DNA from: Amycolatopsis tucumanensis
Lineage (GTDB): Bacteria; Actinomycetota; Actinomycetes; Mycobacteriales; Pseudonocardiaceae
NCBI RefSeq assembly: GCF_021654135.1
Contig: NZ_JAKGSD010000006.1
Coordinates: forward strand, 157,523-221,522
Direction: 5' to 3'
DNA: 64,000 nt
Made by a program: the position numbers and the translations under genes. The notes under the pieces were generated by a model that was not told the origin of the DNA, did no database searches, and saw only the letters and a list, made by a program, of their open reading frames with translations. Shown piece by piece: positions 33,583 through 40,955 of this stretch (position 1 is its first letter; every line of letters begins with the position of its first letter).

Positions 33583-33857
33583 CCGCGAGCCCCACGCTCC
33601 GCGCCGCGAGTCCCACGCTCGGCGCCGCGAGTTCCGCGCTCCGCCGCGCGAGCCGCACGCTGGCGCCGGGCGGGTGATTCCGCGCTCAGGGTCGCAAGTC
33701 CGTGCTCCGCGCCGCGAGTTCCACGTTCAGCGCCGCGAGTTCCACGCTCCGCCGCGCGAGTCCCGCGCTGGGTGGCGTGAGTTCTGCGCCAAGTGCCGCG
33801 AGTTCCACCCTCGGCGCCGTGAGTTCCACGTTCCGGTGCGCGAGTTCGCCGTCAGCC
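33583..33857. repeat. Degenerate 20-nt minisatellite array
   Basis: About 12 tandem units of 19-22 bases with consensus GCGCCGCGAGTTCCACGCTC (for example at 33711-33751). The units begin right after the oxidoreductase stop and reach into the last codons of the Xre gene on the other strand. No hairpin-forming symmetry or spacer pattern of a CRISPR is present. Both strands stay open in some frames as low-complexity peptides (REFHxxR; VELAAR), which I do not regard as genes. Confidence 0.85.
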
Positions 33858-34112
33858 GGTCGGTACGCCGGTGATCGCGTCGCGCAGGGCGTCCAGTGGG
33901 AGGCCGACCGCGTCCGCGAGTGCGACCACCGTGAAGAACGCAGGCGTCGGGATGCGGCCGGTCTCGATCTTGCGCAGCGTCTCGACCGAGACGCCGGCCT
34001 CCAGCGCCACCTCGGCCATGCTGCGGGAACCCCGCGCGGCTCGCAGTGCGGCACCGAGACGCTCGCCGCGTTCGCGTTCGGCTTCGGTCAGCGGGACTCG
34101 CACCATGTCCAC
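33852..34112 (-). CDS. Small Xre-family helix-turn-helix regulator
   Basis: 86 residues, essentially only a DNA-binding domain. The helix-turn-helix is in MAEVALEAGVSVETLRKIETGRIPTPAFF. Start is GTG at 34112 or ATG at 34106 (MVRVPLTEAERER). It has no sensor domain, so it may act by abundance or with a partner. The region just upstream has a long inverted repeat with DnaA-box-like sequence. Its 3' end overlaps the minisatellite. It is divergent from a tiny membrane-protein gene about 150 bases away. Confidence 0.78.
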   Translation of the reverse strand: MDMVRVPLTEAERERGERLGAALRAARGSRSMAEVALEAGVSVETLRKIETGRIPTPAFFTVVALADAVGLPLDALRDAITGVPTG

Positions 34113-34129
34113 AGTCTATCCGCCCACCT

Positions 34130-34169
34130 GTCCCCAGCCTGTGGACAACTCTGTGCACAGGCTGGGGAC
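34130..34169. promoter_or_regulatory. 14-bp inverted repeat enclosing a DnaA-box consensus
   Basis: Arms GTCCCCAGCCTGTG (34130-34143) and complement (34156-34169) with a 12-base loop. TGTGGACAA at 34140-34148 is the exact complement of the actinobacterial DnaA box TTGTCCACA, and ATGTCCACA (34105-34113) at the regulator start matches eight of nine. Two boxes are too few for an origin. The hairpin may be an autoregulatory operator for the Xre protein. Confidence 0.45.
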
Positions 34170-34261
34170 TACCAGAAGAAAGGGGGCGTGAAAACCGCCG
34201 GAACGGCAACTCTTCTGCTGTGTCGCACGTCTCACTCATACCAGTCGGAGAGGAGGCCGCC

Positions 34262-34408
34262 ATGTTGCTGGCCGGCGGACTGATGTTCGTGTTGACCCTG
34301 GTCTACCTGGTGTTGTGCACCTGCACGGGCCGGTTCCGCGAACTGAAGGAAGAACTGAAGAACCCCGCCGAGAACGAGCCCGGCGGGGTCCTGAAGACCG
34401 AGAACTAG
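34262..34408 (+). CDS. 48-residue single-pass membrane protein
   Basis: A very small gene with a strong GGAGAGGAGG ribosome-binding site seven bases before the ATG. It encodes a hydrophobic N-terminal helix (LLAGGLMFVLTLVYLVLC) followed by a charged tail (RFRELKEELKNPAENEPGG). No family was recognised. The stop overlaps that of the convergent hydrolase by four bases. The ribosome-binding site and amphipathic layout argue that it is expressed. Confidence 0.65.
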   Translation: MLLAGGLMFVLTLVYLVLCTCTGRFRELKEELKNPAENEPGGVLKTEN

Positions 34409-35997
34409 GCGGTCGGGTCGGGCAGCGGCATACCAGGCAGCGTCTGGTCCCGCGGCACCACCCCGTCCACGAGGAAGTCCTCCACAACCTTGTCCACCGC
34501 CGCGTTGCCCCCGGCGTAGATCCCGTGGTCACCCTCGCCGGTCACGGTGATCATCCGCGAGCCCTTGAACGCGCGGTGCGCGCGCTCGGCGCCCTCGATC
34601 GGCGTCGCCGGGTCGTGCGTCGACTGCACCATCAGCACCGGCGGGACGCCCCGCCCGTCCAGGACCGGAAGCGGCTCCGGCTTGTTGTTCCAGAAGATGC
34701 ACGGCTGGATCAGCCACCCCCAGCCCAGCAGCGGGTACTGCGGCCCCAGCTGCGCCGACTGCCGCACCGCCGTGTTCCGGTTGCCGAACCACGGACCCTC
34801 GTTGCACGGGATCGTCCAGAAGCTCGCGTCGTAGGCGTCGTCGTAGTCGGTGGGCACCACCAGCGGCTGCGGGCCGACCGCGTCGGTCACCGCCTTCACC
34901 TGGTCCAGCAACGCGGTCTGCTGCTGGGCCGACGCCGTCCCCTGCGTCAGGTTCCGCACGTTGACCAGGTAGTCCGCCAGCTCCGGGAAGTACCGCTTGT
35001 TGTACAGCTCGGAGGCGATGAACGAGTCCAGCGCGTTGGCCGACAGCTTCGTCCCGTCGACCTCGACCGGGTTCTGCGTGAGGGCGTAGCGCACCTGCTC
35101 GTAGGTCTGCCGGGTCATCTCCGCGGTCGTGCCGAAGTGGTACAGGCTGTCGTATTTCGCCATCCACGGCAGGAAGTCCTCCCGCCAGCGCCGCTCGAAG
35201 CCCAGCGGCTGCCAGTCGAACGACTTCTGCCACGTCGTGGTGAACTCGGTGTTCGAGTCGAGCACGAACTTGCCGGTGCGGTCCGGGAAGGCCTGCGCGT
35301 AGTGCGCGCCCATCCAGGTGCCCGCCGAGTAGCCGACCCAGTTGATCTTCTGCCGCTTCAGCAGCACGCGCAGCAGGTCGAGGTCGTTGATCGTCTGCCG
35401 GGTGTTGATGAACGGCCCGAGGTCGCCGGACTTCACCTGGCACGAGTCGGCCGCGTACTCGGTGGCATCCAGGATCAGCTTCAGGTTCTCCCGGCTGCGG
35501 TCCCGCGGGTCGAGGTCGCTGCCGGTGCCGATCGCGCCGCCGCAGGTGATGTTCGTGCTCTTGCCGGTGCCGCGCGGGTCGAACCCGATGATGTCCTGGT
35601 GCTCACGCACCCGCGTCTGGTTGCGCAGCCGCGCCGGGAACATCCGGCCGGGAGCGCCCGGGCCGCCCGGGTTGACGAACGTGCTCTCCGTCGCCTCGCC
35701 GGTCGCCTTGAGCCTGCTGACCGCGATCGTCACGTCGATGCCCTGGTTCGGCGCCGACCAGTCCCGCGGCGAGAGGTAGGTGGCGCACTCAATGCCCTCG
35801 GCGCCGGGAGGCGGGGTCTGCCCCGACAGCTCGTCGGGCGTGCAGGTGTGCCAGTTCAACGTCTGGAGGGCGTAGCGATCCGGGATGCCGGCCGAGTTCA
35901 GTGCGGGCCCGGCCGGCGCCGCGATCGCTGGTGTGCCCGCCGCCAGCAGGGTGCCGGCCAGAGCCGGGATCACCACCGCCCAGCGCGTCCGTGTCAT
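34405..35997 (-). CDS. Secreted alpha/beta hydrolase, tripeptidyl-aminopeptidase (SlpD/SlpE, TAP) type
   Basis: 530 residues from the ATG at 35997, preceded by AAGGGGCG. The Sec signal peptide (WAVVIPALAGTLLAAGTPAIAAPA) is followed by an alpha/beta hydrolase domain: NPGGPG (109-114) for the oxyanion hole, FDPRGTG (139-145) and nucleophile Ser224 in GYSAG. The C-terminal TAP-like segment contains VLMVQSTHDPATPIEGA and GDHGIYAGGNAAV with the probable Asp and His. Cysteines in HTCTPDEL and IECATYL suggest disulfides outside the cell. Predicted to clip tripeptides from secreted proteins or peptides; some relatives hydrolyse other amides or esters. Confidence 0.87.
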   Translation of the reverse strand: MTRTRWAVVIPALAGTLLAAGTPAIAAPAGPALNSAGIPDRYALQTLNWHTCTPDELSGQTPPPGAEGIECATYLSPRDWSAPNQGIDVTIAVSRLKATGEATESTFVNPGGPGAPGRMFPARLRNQTRVREHQDIIGFDPRGTGKSTNITCGGAIGTGSDLDPRDRSRENLKLILDATEYAADSCQVKSGDLGPFINTRQTINDLDLLRVLLKRQKINWVGYSAGTWMGAHYAQAFPDRTGKFVLDSNTEFTTTWQKSFDWQPLGFERRWREDFLPWMAKYDSLYHFGTTAEMTRQTYEQVRYALTQNPVEVDGTKLSANALDSFIASELYNKRYFPELADYLVNVRNLTQGTASAQQQTALLDQVKAVTDAVGPQPLVVPTDYDDAYDASFWTIPCNEGPWFGNRNTAVRQSAQLGPQYPLLGWGWLIQPCIFWNNKPEPLPVLDGRGVPPVLMVQSTHDPATPIEGAERAHRAFKGSRMITVTGEGDHGIYAGGNAAVDKVVEDFLVDGVVPRDQTLPGMPLPDPTA

Positions 35998-36189
35998 GCT
36001 CGCCCCTTCGTCACTAGCCGCAGCCGCGCGCATACCCCGCGGCGCGCCTATTCATATCGGCCGGGCCGGGGCCGGGCAACCTGCGTTCGTCGGGTGTTGC
36101 GCTGATCAAATCGATACTCGGGCACGCGTGACGGCGGGGAGGTCAGGACTTAAGGTCAACGCGGCCATTCCCCGTCCAAGTGAGGTCAC

Positions 36190-36465
36190 ATGTCTGGCAA
36201 AGCCGCCGGGAAGGTCACCGGGCTCCAGATCAGCCCGTGGAACCTGATCCTGCTGTTACCACTGCTGATGCTCGTCACGCCGTGGTTCAACTTCGACAAG
36301 CCGCGGTTGCTGGGACTGCCGTTCTTCTACTGGTACCAGTTCCTCTTCGTGTTCGTCGGTGTCGTATCCGTGGCGATCGTCTACGTGATGACCAAGGGGA
36401 AGCCGGTCGTGACGGGCAAGCCGGACCGGCTCGCGGCCGAAGAGCTGGACGAGGGTGAGAAGTGA
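36190..36465 (+). CDS. DUF3311 small membrane protein, symporter partner
   Basis: 91 residues with two hydrophobic segments (WNLILLLPLLMLVTPWFN and FFYWYQFLFVFVGVVSVAIVYVM read as adjoining parts) and a charged C-terminus. DUF3311 proteins are encoded directly before SSS-family transporters and are presumed accessory subunits. The start ATG follows GTGAGGTCAC. The stop overlaps the symporter start (TGATG). Confidence 0.85.
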   Translation: MSGKAAGKVTGLQISPWNLILLLPLLMLVTPWFNFDKPRLLGLPFFYWYQFLFVFVGVVSVAIVYVMTKGKPVVTGKPDRLAAEELDEGEK

Positions 36466-38144
36466 TGGCACTGGCGCAGGCGCCCGGCAGCGGGCTGCAG
36501 TGGGTGGAGCTGAGCGTTTTCGTCCTGCTGTTCCTGGTGGTCAGCGTGATGGGCTTCGTCGCGTCCCGGTGGCGCGCGGCGGCCTCGCTGGACCACCTCG
36601 ACGAGTGGGGCCTCGGCGGCCGCAAGTTCGGCTCGTGGATCACCTGGTTCCTCGTCGGCGGTGACCTCTACACCGCCTACACGTTCGTCGCCGTGCCCGC
36701 GCTGGTGTTCGGCGCCGGCGCGCTGGGCTTCTACGCCCTGCCCTACACGGTGATCCTGTACCCGATCGTCTTCCTGCCCGCGCTGCGGATGTGGTCGGTG
36801 TCCCGCTCGCGCGGCTACGTGACGCCGGCCGACTTCGTGCGCGGCCGCTACGGCTCGCCGACGCTGGCGCTGCTGATCGCGATCACCGGCATCGTCGCGA
36901 CCATGCCGTACATCGCGCTGCAGCTGGTCGGCCTGGAAGCGGTGCTGCGGACGATGGGCCTCAACGGCGGCGGCATCGCCGGTCACCTGCCGCTGCTGAT
37001 CGCGTTCCTGGTGCTCGCGCTCTACACCTACCAGTCGGGCCTGCGCGCGCCCGCGCTGATCGCGTTCGTCAAGGACGGCCTGATCTACATCGTCATCCTG
37101 GTCGCGGTGTTCTACCTGCCGTCCAAGCTCGGCGGCTGGTCGCACATCTTCGACGTGAGCCAGCAGAAGCTGCAGACGCCGGACCCGAAGACGGGCAACC
37201 CGTCGGGCTCGATCCTGCTGACCGCGAACAACCAGCTGCAGTACATCACCCTGGCGCTGGGTTCGGCGCTGGCGCTGTTCCTGTACCCGCACTCGCTCAC
37301 CGGCGTGCTCGCCTCGCGCGGCCGCAGCGTGATCAAGCGGAACATGATCGCGCTGCCCGCGTACTCGCTGCTGCTGGGCCTGCTCGCGCTGCTCGGCTAC
37401 GTCGCGCTGACCGCGGGCGTCAAGCCGATCACCAACGCGGCCACCGGCAACGCCGACTCCAACACCGTGGTGCCGGTGCTGTTCGACACGCAGTTCCCGT
37501 CGTGGTTCGCGGGCGTGGCGTTCGCCGCGATCGGCATCGGCGCGCTGGTGCCCGCGGCGATCATGTCCATCGCCGCGGCGAACCTGTGGACCCGCAACAT
37601 CTACAAGGAGTACCTGAAGCGGGACGCCACGCCGGCGCAGGAGGCCAAGCAGGCCAAGCTGGCGTCGCTGGTCGTGAAGTTCGGCGCGGTCGCGTTCATC
37701 CTGTTCATCGACCCGCAGTTCTCGATCGACCTGCAGCTCATCGGCGGTGTGCTGATCCTGCAGACCCTGCCCGCGGTGGCGATCGCGCTGTACACGCGGT
37801 GGCTGCACCGGTGGGGCCTGATCGCCGGCTGGATCGTCGGCATGGTGTGGGGCATCATCATGCTCTACGGCATCCCGAACCCGAAGACGGGCAAGGCGCA
37901 CTTCGGCGGTTCCGCGCTCGCGCTGGACAAGCTGTCGATCTTCGGCTGGCACCCGTTCTCGGGCTCGATGGTCCAGATCTACCCCGGGTTCGTGGCGCTG
38001 ATCGCGAACCTCGTGGTGGCCGTGATCGTCACGGTGATCGCCCGGAGCCTGAAGATCTTCAACGGCACCGACGACACCGAGGGCACCGACTACCACGCCG
38101 ACGAGCACGACAAGGATCTACGCCCCATCGGCGCGGCGCACTAG
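36465..38144 (+). CDS. SSS-family monocarboxylate symporter (MctP-like)
   Basis: 559 residues, about 13 membrane segments, sodium:solute symporter family. Marks are DHLDEWGLGGRKFGSWITWFLVGGDLYTAYTF at the start of the core (in segments), ALPYTVILYPIVFLPALRMWSVSRSRGYVTPADFVRGRYGS as the conserved TM2-3 region, and LYPHSLTGVLASRGRSVIKRN. Relatives take up pyruvate, lactate or other monocarboxylates. It is coupled to the DUF3311 gene, and an AhpD-fold gene follows 11 bases later, so the three may be one operon. A GTG three bases upstream is an alternative start. Confidence 0.87.
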   Translation: MALAQAPGSGLQWVELSVFVLLFLVVSVMGFVASRWRAAASLDHLDEWGLGGRKFGSWITWFLVGGDLYTAYTFVAVPALVFGAGALGFYALPYTVILYPIVFLPALRMWSVSRSRGYVTPADFVRGRYGSPTLALLIAITGIVATMPYIALQLVGLEAVLRTMGLNGGGIAGHLPLLIAFLVLALYTYQSGLRAPALIAFVKDGLIYIVILVAVFYLPSKLGGWSHIFDVSQQKLQTPDPKTGNPSGSILLTANNQLQYITLALGSALALFLYPHSLTGVLASRGRSVIKRNMIALPAYSLLLGLLALLGYVALTAGVKPITNAATGNADSNTVVPVLFDTQFPSWFAGVAFAAIGIGALVPAAIMSIAAANLWTRNIYKEYLKRDATPAQEAKQAKLASLVVKFGAVAFILFIDPQFSIDLQLIGGVLILQTLPAVAIALYTRWLHRWGLIAGWIVGMVWGIIMLYGIPNPKTGKAHFGGSALALDKLSIFGWHPFSGSMVQIYPGFVALIANLVVAVIVTVIARSLKIFNGTDDTEGTDYHADEHDKDLRPIGAAH

Positions 38145-38155
38145 GGAGGAAGAAC

Positions 38156-38725
38156 GTGGACAGCCGGTTCGGTGTCACGGAGCTGGAAGACCTGCCCGAG
38201 GACCTGCGGGAGCGCATCGGCGTGATCGCGGAGAAGTCGGGGTTCGTGCCGAACGTCTTCCGCGCGCTGGGGCACCGGCCGGCTGAACTGCGTGCCTTCC
38301 TCGACTACCACGACGCGCTCATGGAACGCACCGACGGCCTGAGCAAGGCCGAGCGGGAGCTGGTCGTGGTGGCGACGTCGGGGGCGAACCACTGCACCTA
38401 CTGCGTGGTCGCCCACGGCGCGATACTGCGGATCCGCGCGAAGGACCCGCAGCTGGCCGACCGGGTCGCCACCAACCCGTGGCAGGTCGAGCTGGACGAG
38501 CGGGGCCGCGCGATCGTCGACCTGGCGCTCGCGCTGGCCCGCAAGCCGGAACTGTTCGGGGAGGCCGACATCGAGGCAGCCCGCAAGGCCGGGCTGACCG
38601 AGGACGAGATCTGGGACGTCGGCGCGATCACCGCGTTGTTCGCGATGTCCAACCGGCTGGCGCACCTGACCGCGTTGCGGCCGAACCCCGAGTTCTACGC
38701 GATGGGCCGCGATCAGAAGCGGTAG
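38156..38725 (+). CDS. Peroxidase-related enzyme, AhpD/carboxymuconolactone-decarboxylase fold
   Basis: 189 residues. The active-site motif NHCTYCVVAHGAI has the C-x-x-C pair and the following His of AhpD-type disulfide peroxidase-linked enzymes. LRAFLDYHDALM and EIWDVGAITALFAMSNRLA are family helices. It resembles the uncharacterised peroxidase-related TIGR01926 group. It would reduce or act on peroxides or quinone-like molecules using the thiol pair. Start GTG after AGGGAGGAAG. It follows the symporter closely and overlaps the convergent small gene by 13 bases at the 3' ends. Confidence 0.87.
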   Translation: MDSRFGVTELEDLPEDLRERIGVIAEKSGFVPNVFRALGHRPAELRAFLDYHDALMERTDGLSKAERELVVVATSGANHCTYCVVAHGAILRIRAKDPQLADRVATNPWQVELDERGRAIVDLALALARKPELFGEADIEAARKAGLTEDEIWDVGAITALFAMSNRLAHLTALRPNPEFYAMGRDQKR

Positions 38726-39021
38726 AGCGACTCGTGCAGGTCGCGCTGGATCTCGTACTTGCGGAGCAGGCGGCCGAGCAGCCGGGCCCACCACTTCGCC
38801 GGGTGCCGGTAGGCGCGCACCCACAGCGGCGGGATGCGGTCCGGCACGCGCGGGTCGGCCTTCGGGCGGAACTTGTCGCCGGTGAGGACGACGGTCGGGT
38901 GCCCGCGCGGGCAGGCCGTGGTCACCGAGATGACGCCGGGCGTCAGGTTGTGCACCCACTCCACCTCGTCGATGCCCATCAGGGTCCGGGTGTCGCAGGT
39001 TTCGCAGTAGACGACGAACAC
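38713..39021 (-). CDS. Small hypothetical protein with Cys pairs
   Basis: 102 residues from a GTG at 39021. The N-terminal VYCETCDTRTLM and the later TTACPRGHPTV give three cysteines and a histidine that could form a zinc site. The C-terminus is basic and aromatic (PPLWVRAYRHPAKWWARLLGRLLRKYEIQRDLHESLYRF). No family recognised. It starts four bases after the MarR-GNAT stop, so it is probably in the same transcript. Confidence 0.6.
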   Translation of the reverse strand: MFVVYCETCDTRTLMGIDEVEWVHNLTPGVISVTTACPRGHPTVVLTGDKFRPKADPRVPDRIPPLWVRAYRHPAKWWARLLGRLLRKYEIQRDLHESLYRF

Positions 39022-39025
39022 GTGG

Positions 39026-39955
39026 TCACAACTCCCGCCGCCAGGTCTCGCCGACGAGGTCGTGCCCGAAGCTGTGGTGGGGTTGCGAGTCGACGAGTTC
39101 GAACCCCGCCCGCCGGTAGATGTGCCGCGCGGCGGCCAGGACGCTGTTGGTCCACAGCTCCATCGCGGTGTAGCCGTGCGCCCGCGCGAAGGCCAGGCAC
39201 TCGTCCACCAGGCGCTTGCCGACGCCGCGGCCGCGGGCGTGCGGTTCGACGAGCAGCAGGCGCAGTTTCGCGGTCTTGTCGTCCGAGCCGCGGACGCAGA
39301 ACACGGAGCCGACGCGCTCCCCGCCCAGCTCGGCGATCCACCCGGCCTCGCGCGCCGGGTCGTAGTGCTCGACGTAGTCGGCGATGATCCGGGCGACGAG
39401 GGCTTCGTAGGTGGCGTCCCAGCCGTACTCCTGTGCGTAGACCGCGCCGTTGCGCTGCACGACCCAGCCGAAGTCGCCGGGCCGGGGCGGGCGCAGCACG
39501 AGTGCCGGGGCGGGTTCGCGCTCGCCGACGAGGTGGCGGATGGTGCGCATCGACGTGACCAGGCGGTGCTGGTCGTCGTCGGTGAGGCGGCTGAGCAGCT
39601 TGCCGATCTGTTCGATGGTGCGGTCCTCGAGGACCTGCTGCTCGGCGCGGCCGGCTTCGGTGAGCCGGACGAGCTGGCGGCGGCCGTCGGTCTCGTGGCG
39701 CTCACGGACCAGCAGGCCGCGGCTTTCCAGACGTCCGAGCAGGCGGCTGGCGTACCCGGGGTCCAGATCGAGGCGGCGCCGCAGCTCGGCGACCTCGGTG
39801 ACGCCCTCCTGCGCGAGCTCGTAGAGCACGCGGGCCTCGCCGAGGGAGTAGTCGCTGCCGACGAGGCCTTCTTCGAGGACCCCGATGAGGCCGGTGTAGA
39901 GCCGGTTGAAGGCGCGGACCTGGGTGATGCGGTCGAGCAGTGGCGGGCTGTTCAT
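39026..39955 (-). CDS. MarR-family regulator fused to GNAT acetyltransferase
   Basis: 309 residues. The N-terminal half (1-145) is a MarR winged helix (LGEARVLYELAQEG, LRRRLDLDPGYASRLLGRLESRGLLVR). The C-terminal half (about 155-309) is a GNAT domain with the acetyl-CoA loop RGRGVGKRL and the closing ARHIYRRAGFELV. Start ATG at 39955 follows GAGGTGG. A 13-bp palindrome at 39976-39988 lies 20 bases upstream, right for autoregulation. Such fusions are known in actinobacteria; how acetylation and DNA binding connect is not established. A small Cys-containing gene follows. Confidence 0.87.
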   Translation of the reverse strand: MNSPPLLDRITQVRAFNRLYTGLIGVLEEGLVGSDYSLGEARVLYELAQEGVTEVAELRRRLDLDPGYASRLLGRLESRGLLVRERHETDGRRQLVRLTEAGRAEQQVLEDRTIEQIGKLLSRLTDDDQHRLVTSMRTIRHLVGEREPAPALVLRPPRPGDFGWVVQRNGAVYAQEYGWDATYEALVARIIADYVEHYDPAREAGWIAELGGERVGSVFCVRGSDDKTAKLRLLLVEPHARGRGVGKRLVDECLAFARAHGYTAMELWTNSVLAAARHIYRRAGFELVDSQPHHSFGHDLVGETWRREL

Positions 39956-39975
39956 TGACCACCTCAAGAAACTCG

Positions 39976-39988
39976 TTGACTGAGTCAA
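39976..39988. promoter_or_regulatory. Probable MarR operator
   Basis: TTGACTGAGTCAA: perfect six-base arms around a central G. The sequence has the form and length usual for MarR sites and lies just upstream of the MarR-GNAT start. Confidence 0.6.
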
Positions 39989-40051
39989 ACAGTACTCGGG
40001 TGGAGGTGGGCCGCAAGTGGTTTTTCGAGGTGGGAGCCCGGAAATTGGAAA

Positions 40052-40096
40052 ACCCCGTGATGCTGCCAGGTCGGGGGTCCGCCAGCATCACGGGGT
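40052..40096 (-). terminator. Intrinsic terminator of the small gene at 40164
   Basis: Perfect 14-bp arms (40052-40065 with 40083-40096) and a 17-base loop. On the minus strand the stem is followed by TTTCCAATTTC, a T-rich tail, 68 bases after the stop. Confidence 0.8.
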
Positions 40097-40163
40097 CATC
40101 TGGGGTATCGCCACTTCCCCTGGTGGCGTTACAACCTGATCTATTTGTGGCCTAGCTCACGCG

Positions 40164-40313
40164 TCAGCGCAAGTTGGACTGACGCGCCTGGGCGATGGCG
40201 ATCAGCTCCTGGCGGACCGTCACGGAACCGGCGGTGTCGATCGCGCGGCTCAGCGCCCGGCGGGTGCGCGCCTCGGCGCGGCGGGCTCGGAGCTTGGCGG
40301 CGATGTTGCTCAT
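40164..40313 (-). CDS. 49-residue basic helical protein
   Basis: A small Arg/Ala-rich protein beginning MSNIAAKLRARRAEARTRRA and ending in a second helix (SVTVRQELIAIAQARQSN). It is predicted to be all-helical and strongly basic. Small conserved proteins of this look are frequent in Amycolatopsis and relatives (recollection). It has its own promoter-like elements and a strong terminator. An in-frame ATG at 40325 is possible. The function is unknown; nucleic-acid binding is a guess from charge. Confidence 0.6.
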   Translation of the reverse strand: MSNIAAKLRARRAEARTRRALSRAIDTAGSVTVRQELIAIAQARQSNLR

Positions 40314-40354
40314 CGGTGTTCGCATCCCTCGTGCATCTCGGTGGCTGTGCTTCC

Positions 40355-40384
40355 AGTATGCACCTTTTTTCACAAGGTCGCCAA
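40355..40384 (-). promoter_or_regulatory. Sigma-70-like promoter for the 49-residue protein gene
   Basis: On the minus strand, TTGGCG (40384-40379), 18-base spacer, CATACT (40360-40355). The -10 element is about 42 bases before the start codon. Confidence 0.45.
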
Positions 40385-40412
40385 CGATTATCCGGTGACC
40401 TAGGGCACTTGC

Positions 40413-40955
40413 CTACGAATCATCGGCAACAGCTCGATCTTGCGGAAGATCGCCATTTCTAGCTTGATCGCTAGAAAGCGGTAGAGACCGCCAGATGCGA
40501 CTACGCAGATCGGCGCCGCGGATGACCTGGATCCGCCACGGCTCGAGCCGGAGCACGTGCAGCTTCGGGTCCGACGGCGACCGCCAGAACGCGCCGAGGT
40601 CGTACCCGGCGCCCCGCGGGCTGGTGTTGCGGTAGAGCCGCCACACGTGCGACTTCACGTCCACGTCGTCGACCCACTCGGCGACCGCCTCGACGGCGAC
40701 CGAGTTGTTCCCCGGCTTCCAGTACGAGAACGAGGTGTGCGGGTTGCGGGCCAGGTGCGCGGCCTTGACCGGCGTCCGGTAGGTCGCCAGCCACCCGCGC
40801 GGCTGCCCGTCCACGTTCTCCCAGACCGGGATGAGGATCCGCGTGCGAGGCCGGTTCCGGGAGTCGACCGTGACCATCGTGGCGTACCCGATCGACCCGA
40901 CGTAGGCGTTGAACTCGGCTTCGAGCTCGGCGAAGGAGGCGACGACGCGGCTCAT
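40413..40955 (-). CDS. Pyridoxamine-5'-phosphate-oxidase-like flavoprotein
   Basis: 180 residues with the split-barrel flavin-binding fold of the PNPOx/FDR family. Recognisable parts are YATMVTVDSRNRPRTRILIPVWE (strands 1-3 in segments), GWLATYRTPVKAAHLARNPHTSFSYW and VAVEAVAEWVDD. These proteins bind FMN or F420 and reduce diverse small molecules or serve as heme-related enzymes. The ATG overlaps the preceding MFS stop by four bases, so it is coupled to the exporter and could modify the compound exported (inference). The C-terminus after PWRIQVIRGADLRSR is poorly conserved. Confidence 0.8.
   Translation of the reverse strand: MSRVVASFAELEAEFNAYVGSIGYATMVTVDSRNRPRTRILIPVWENVDGQPRGWLATYRTPVKAAHLARNPHTSFSYWKPGNNSVAVEAVAEWVDDVDVKSHVWRLYRNTSPRGAGYDLGAFWRSPSDPKLHVLRLEPWRIQVIRGADLRSRIWRSLPLSSDQARNGDLPQDRAVADDS

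Noticed and set aside
33583..33857. CRISPR array
   Set aside because: Units are only about 20 bases, directly adjoining, degenerate, without distinct spacers and without cas genes.
33674..33874. Possible 66-residue REFHxxR repeat protein
   Set aside because: Pure translation of the minisatellite; several frames on both strands are equally open.
34105..34169. Replication origin suggested by DnaA boxes
   Set aside because: Only one exact and one near match; no dnaA, dnaN or AT-rich unwinding region nearby.
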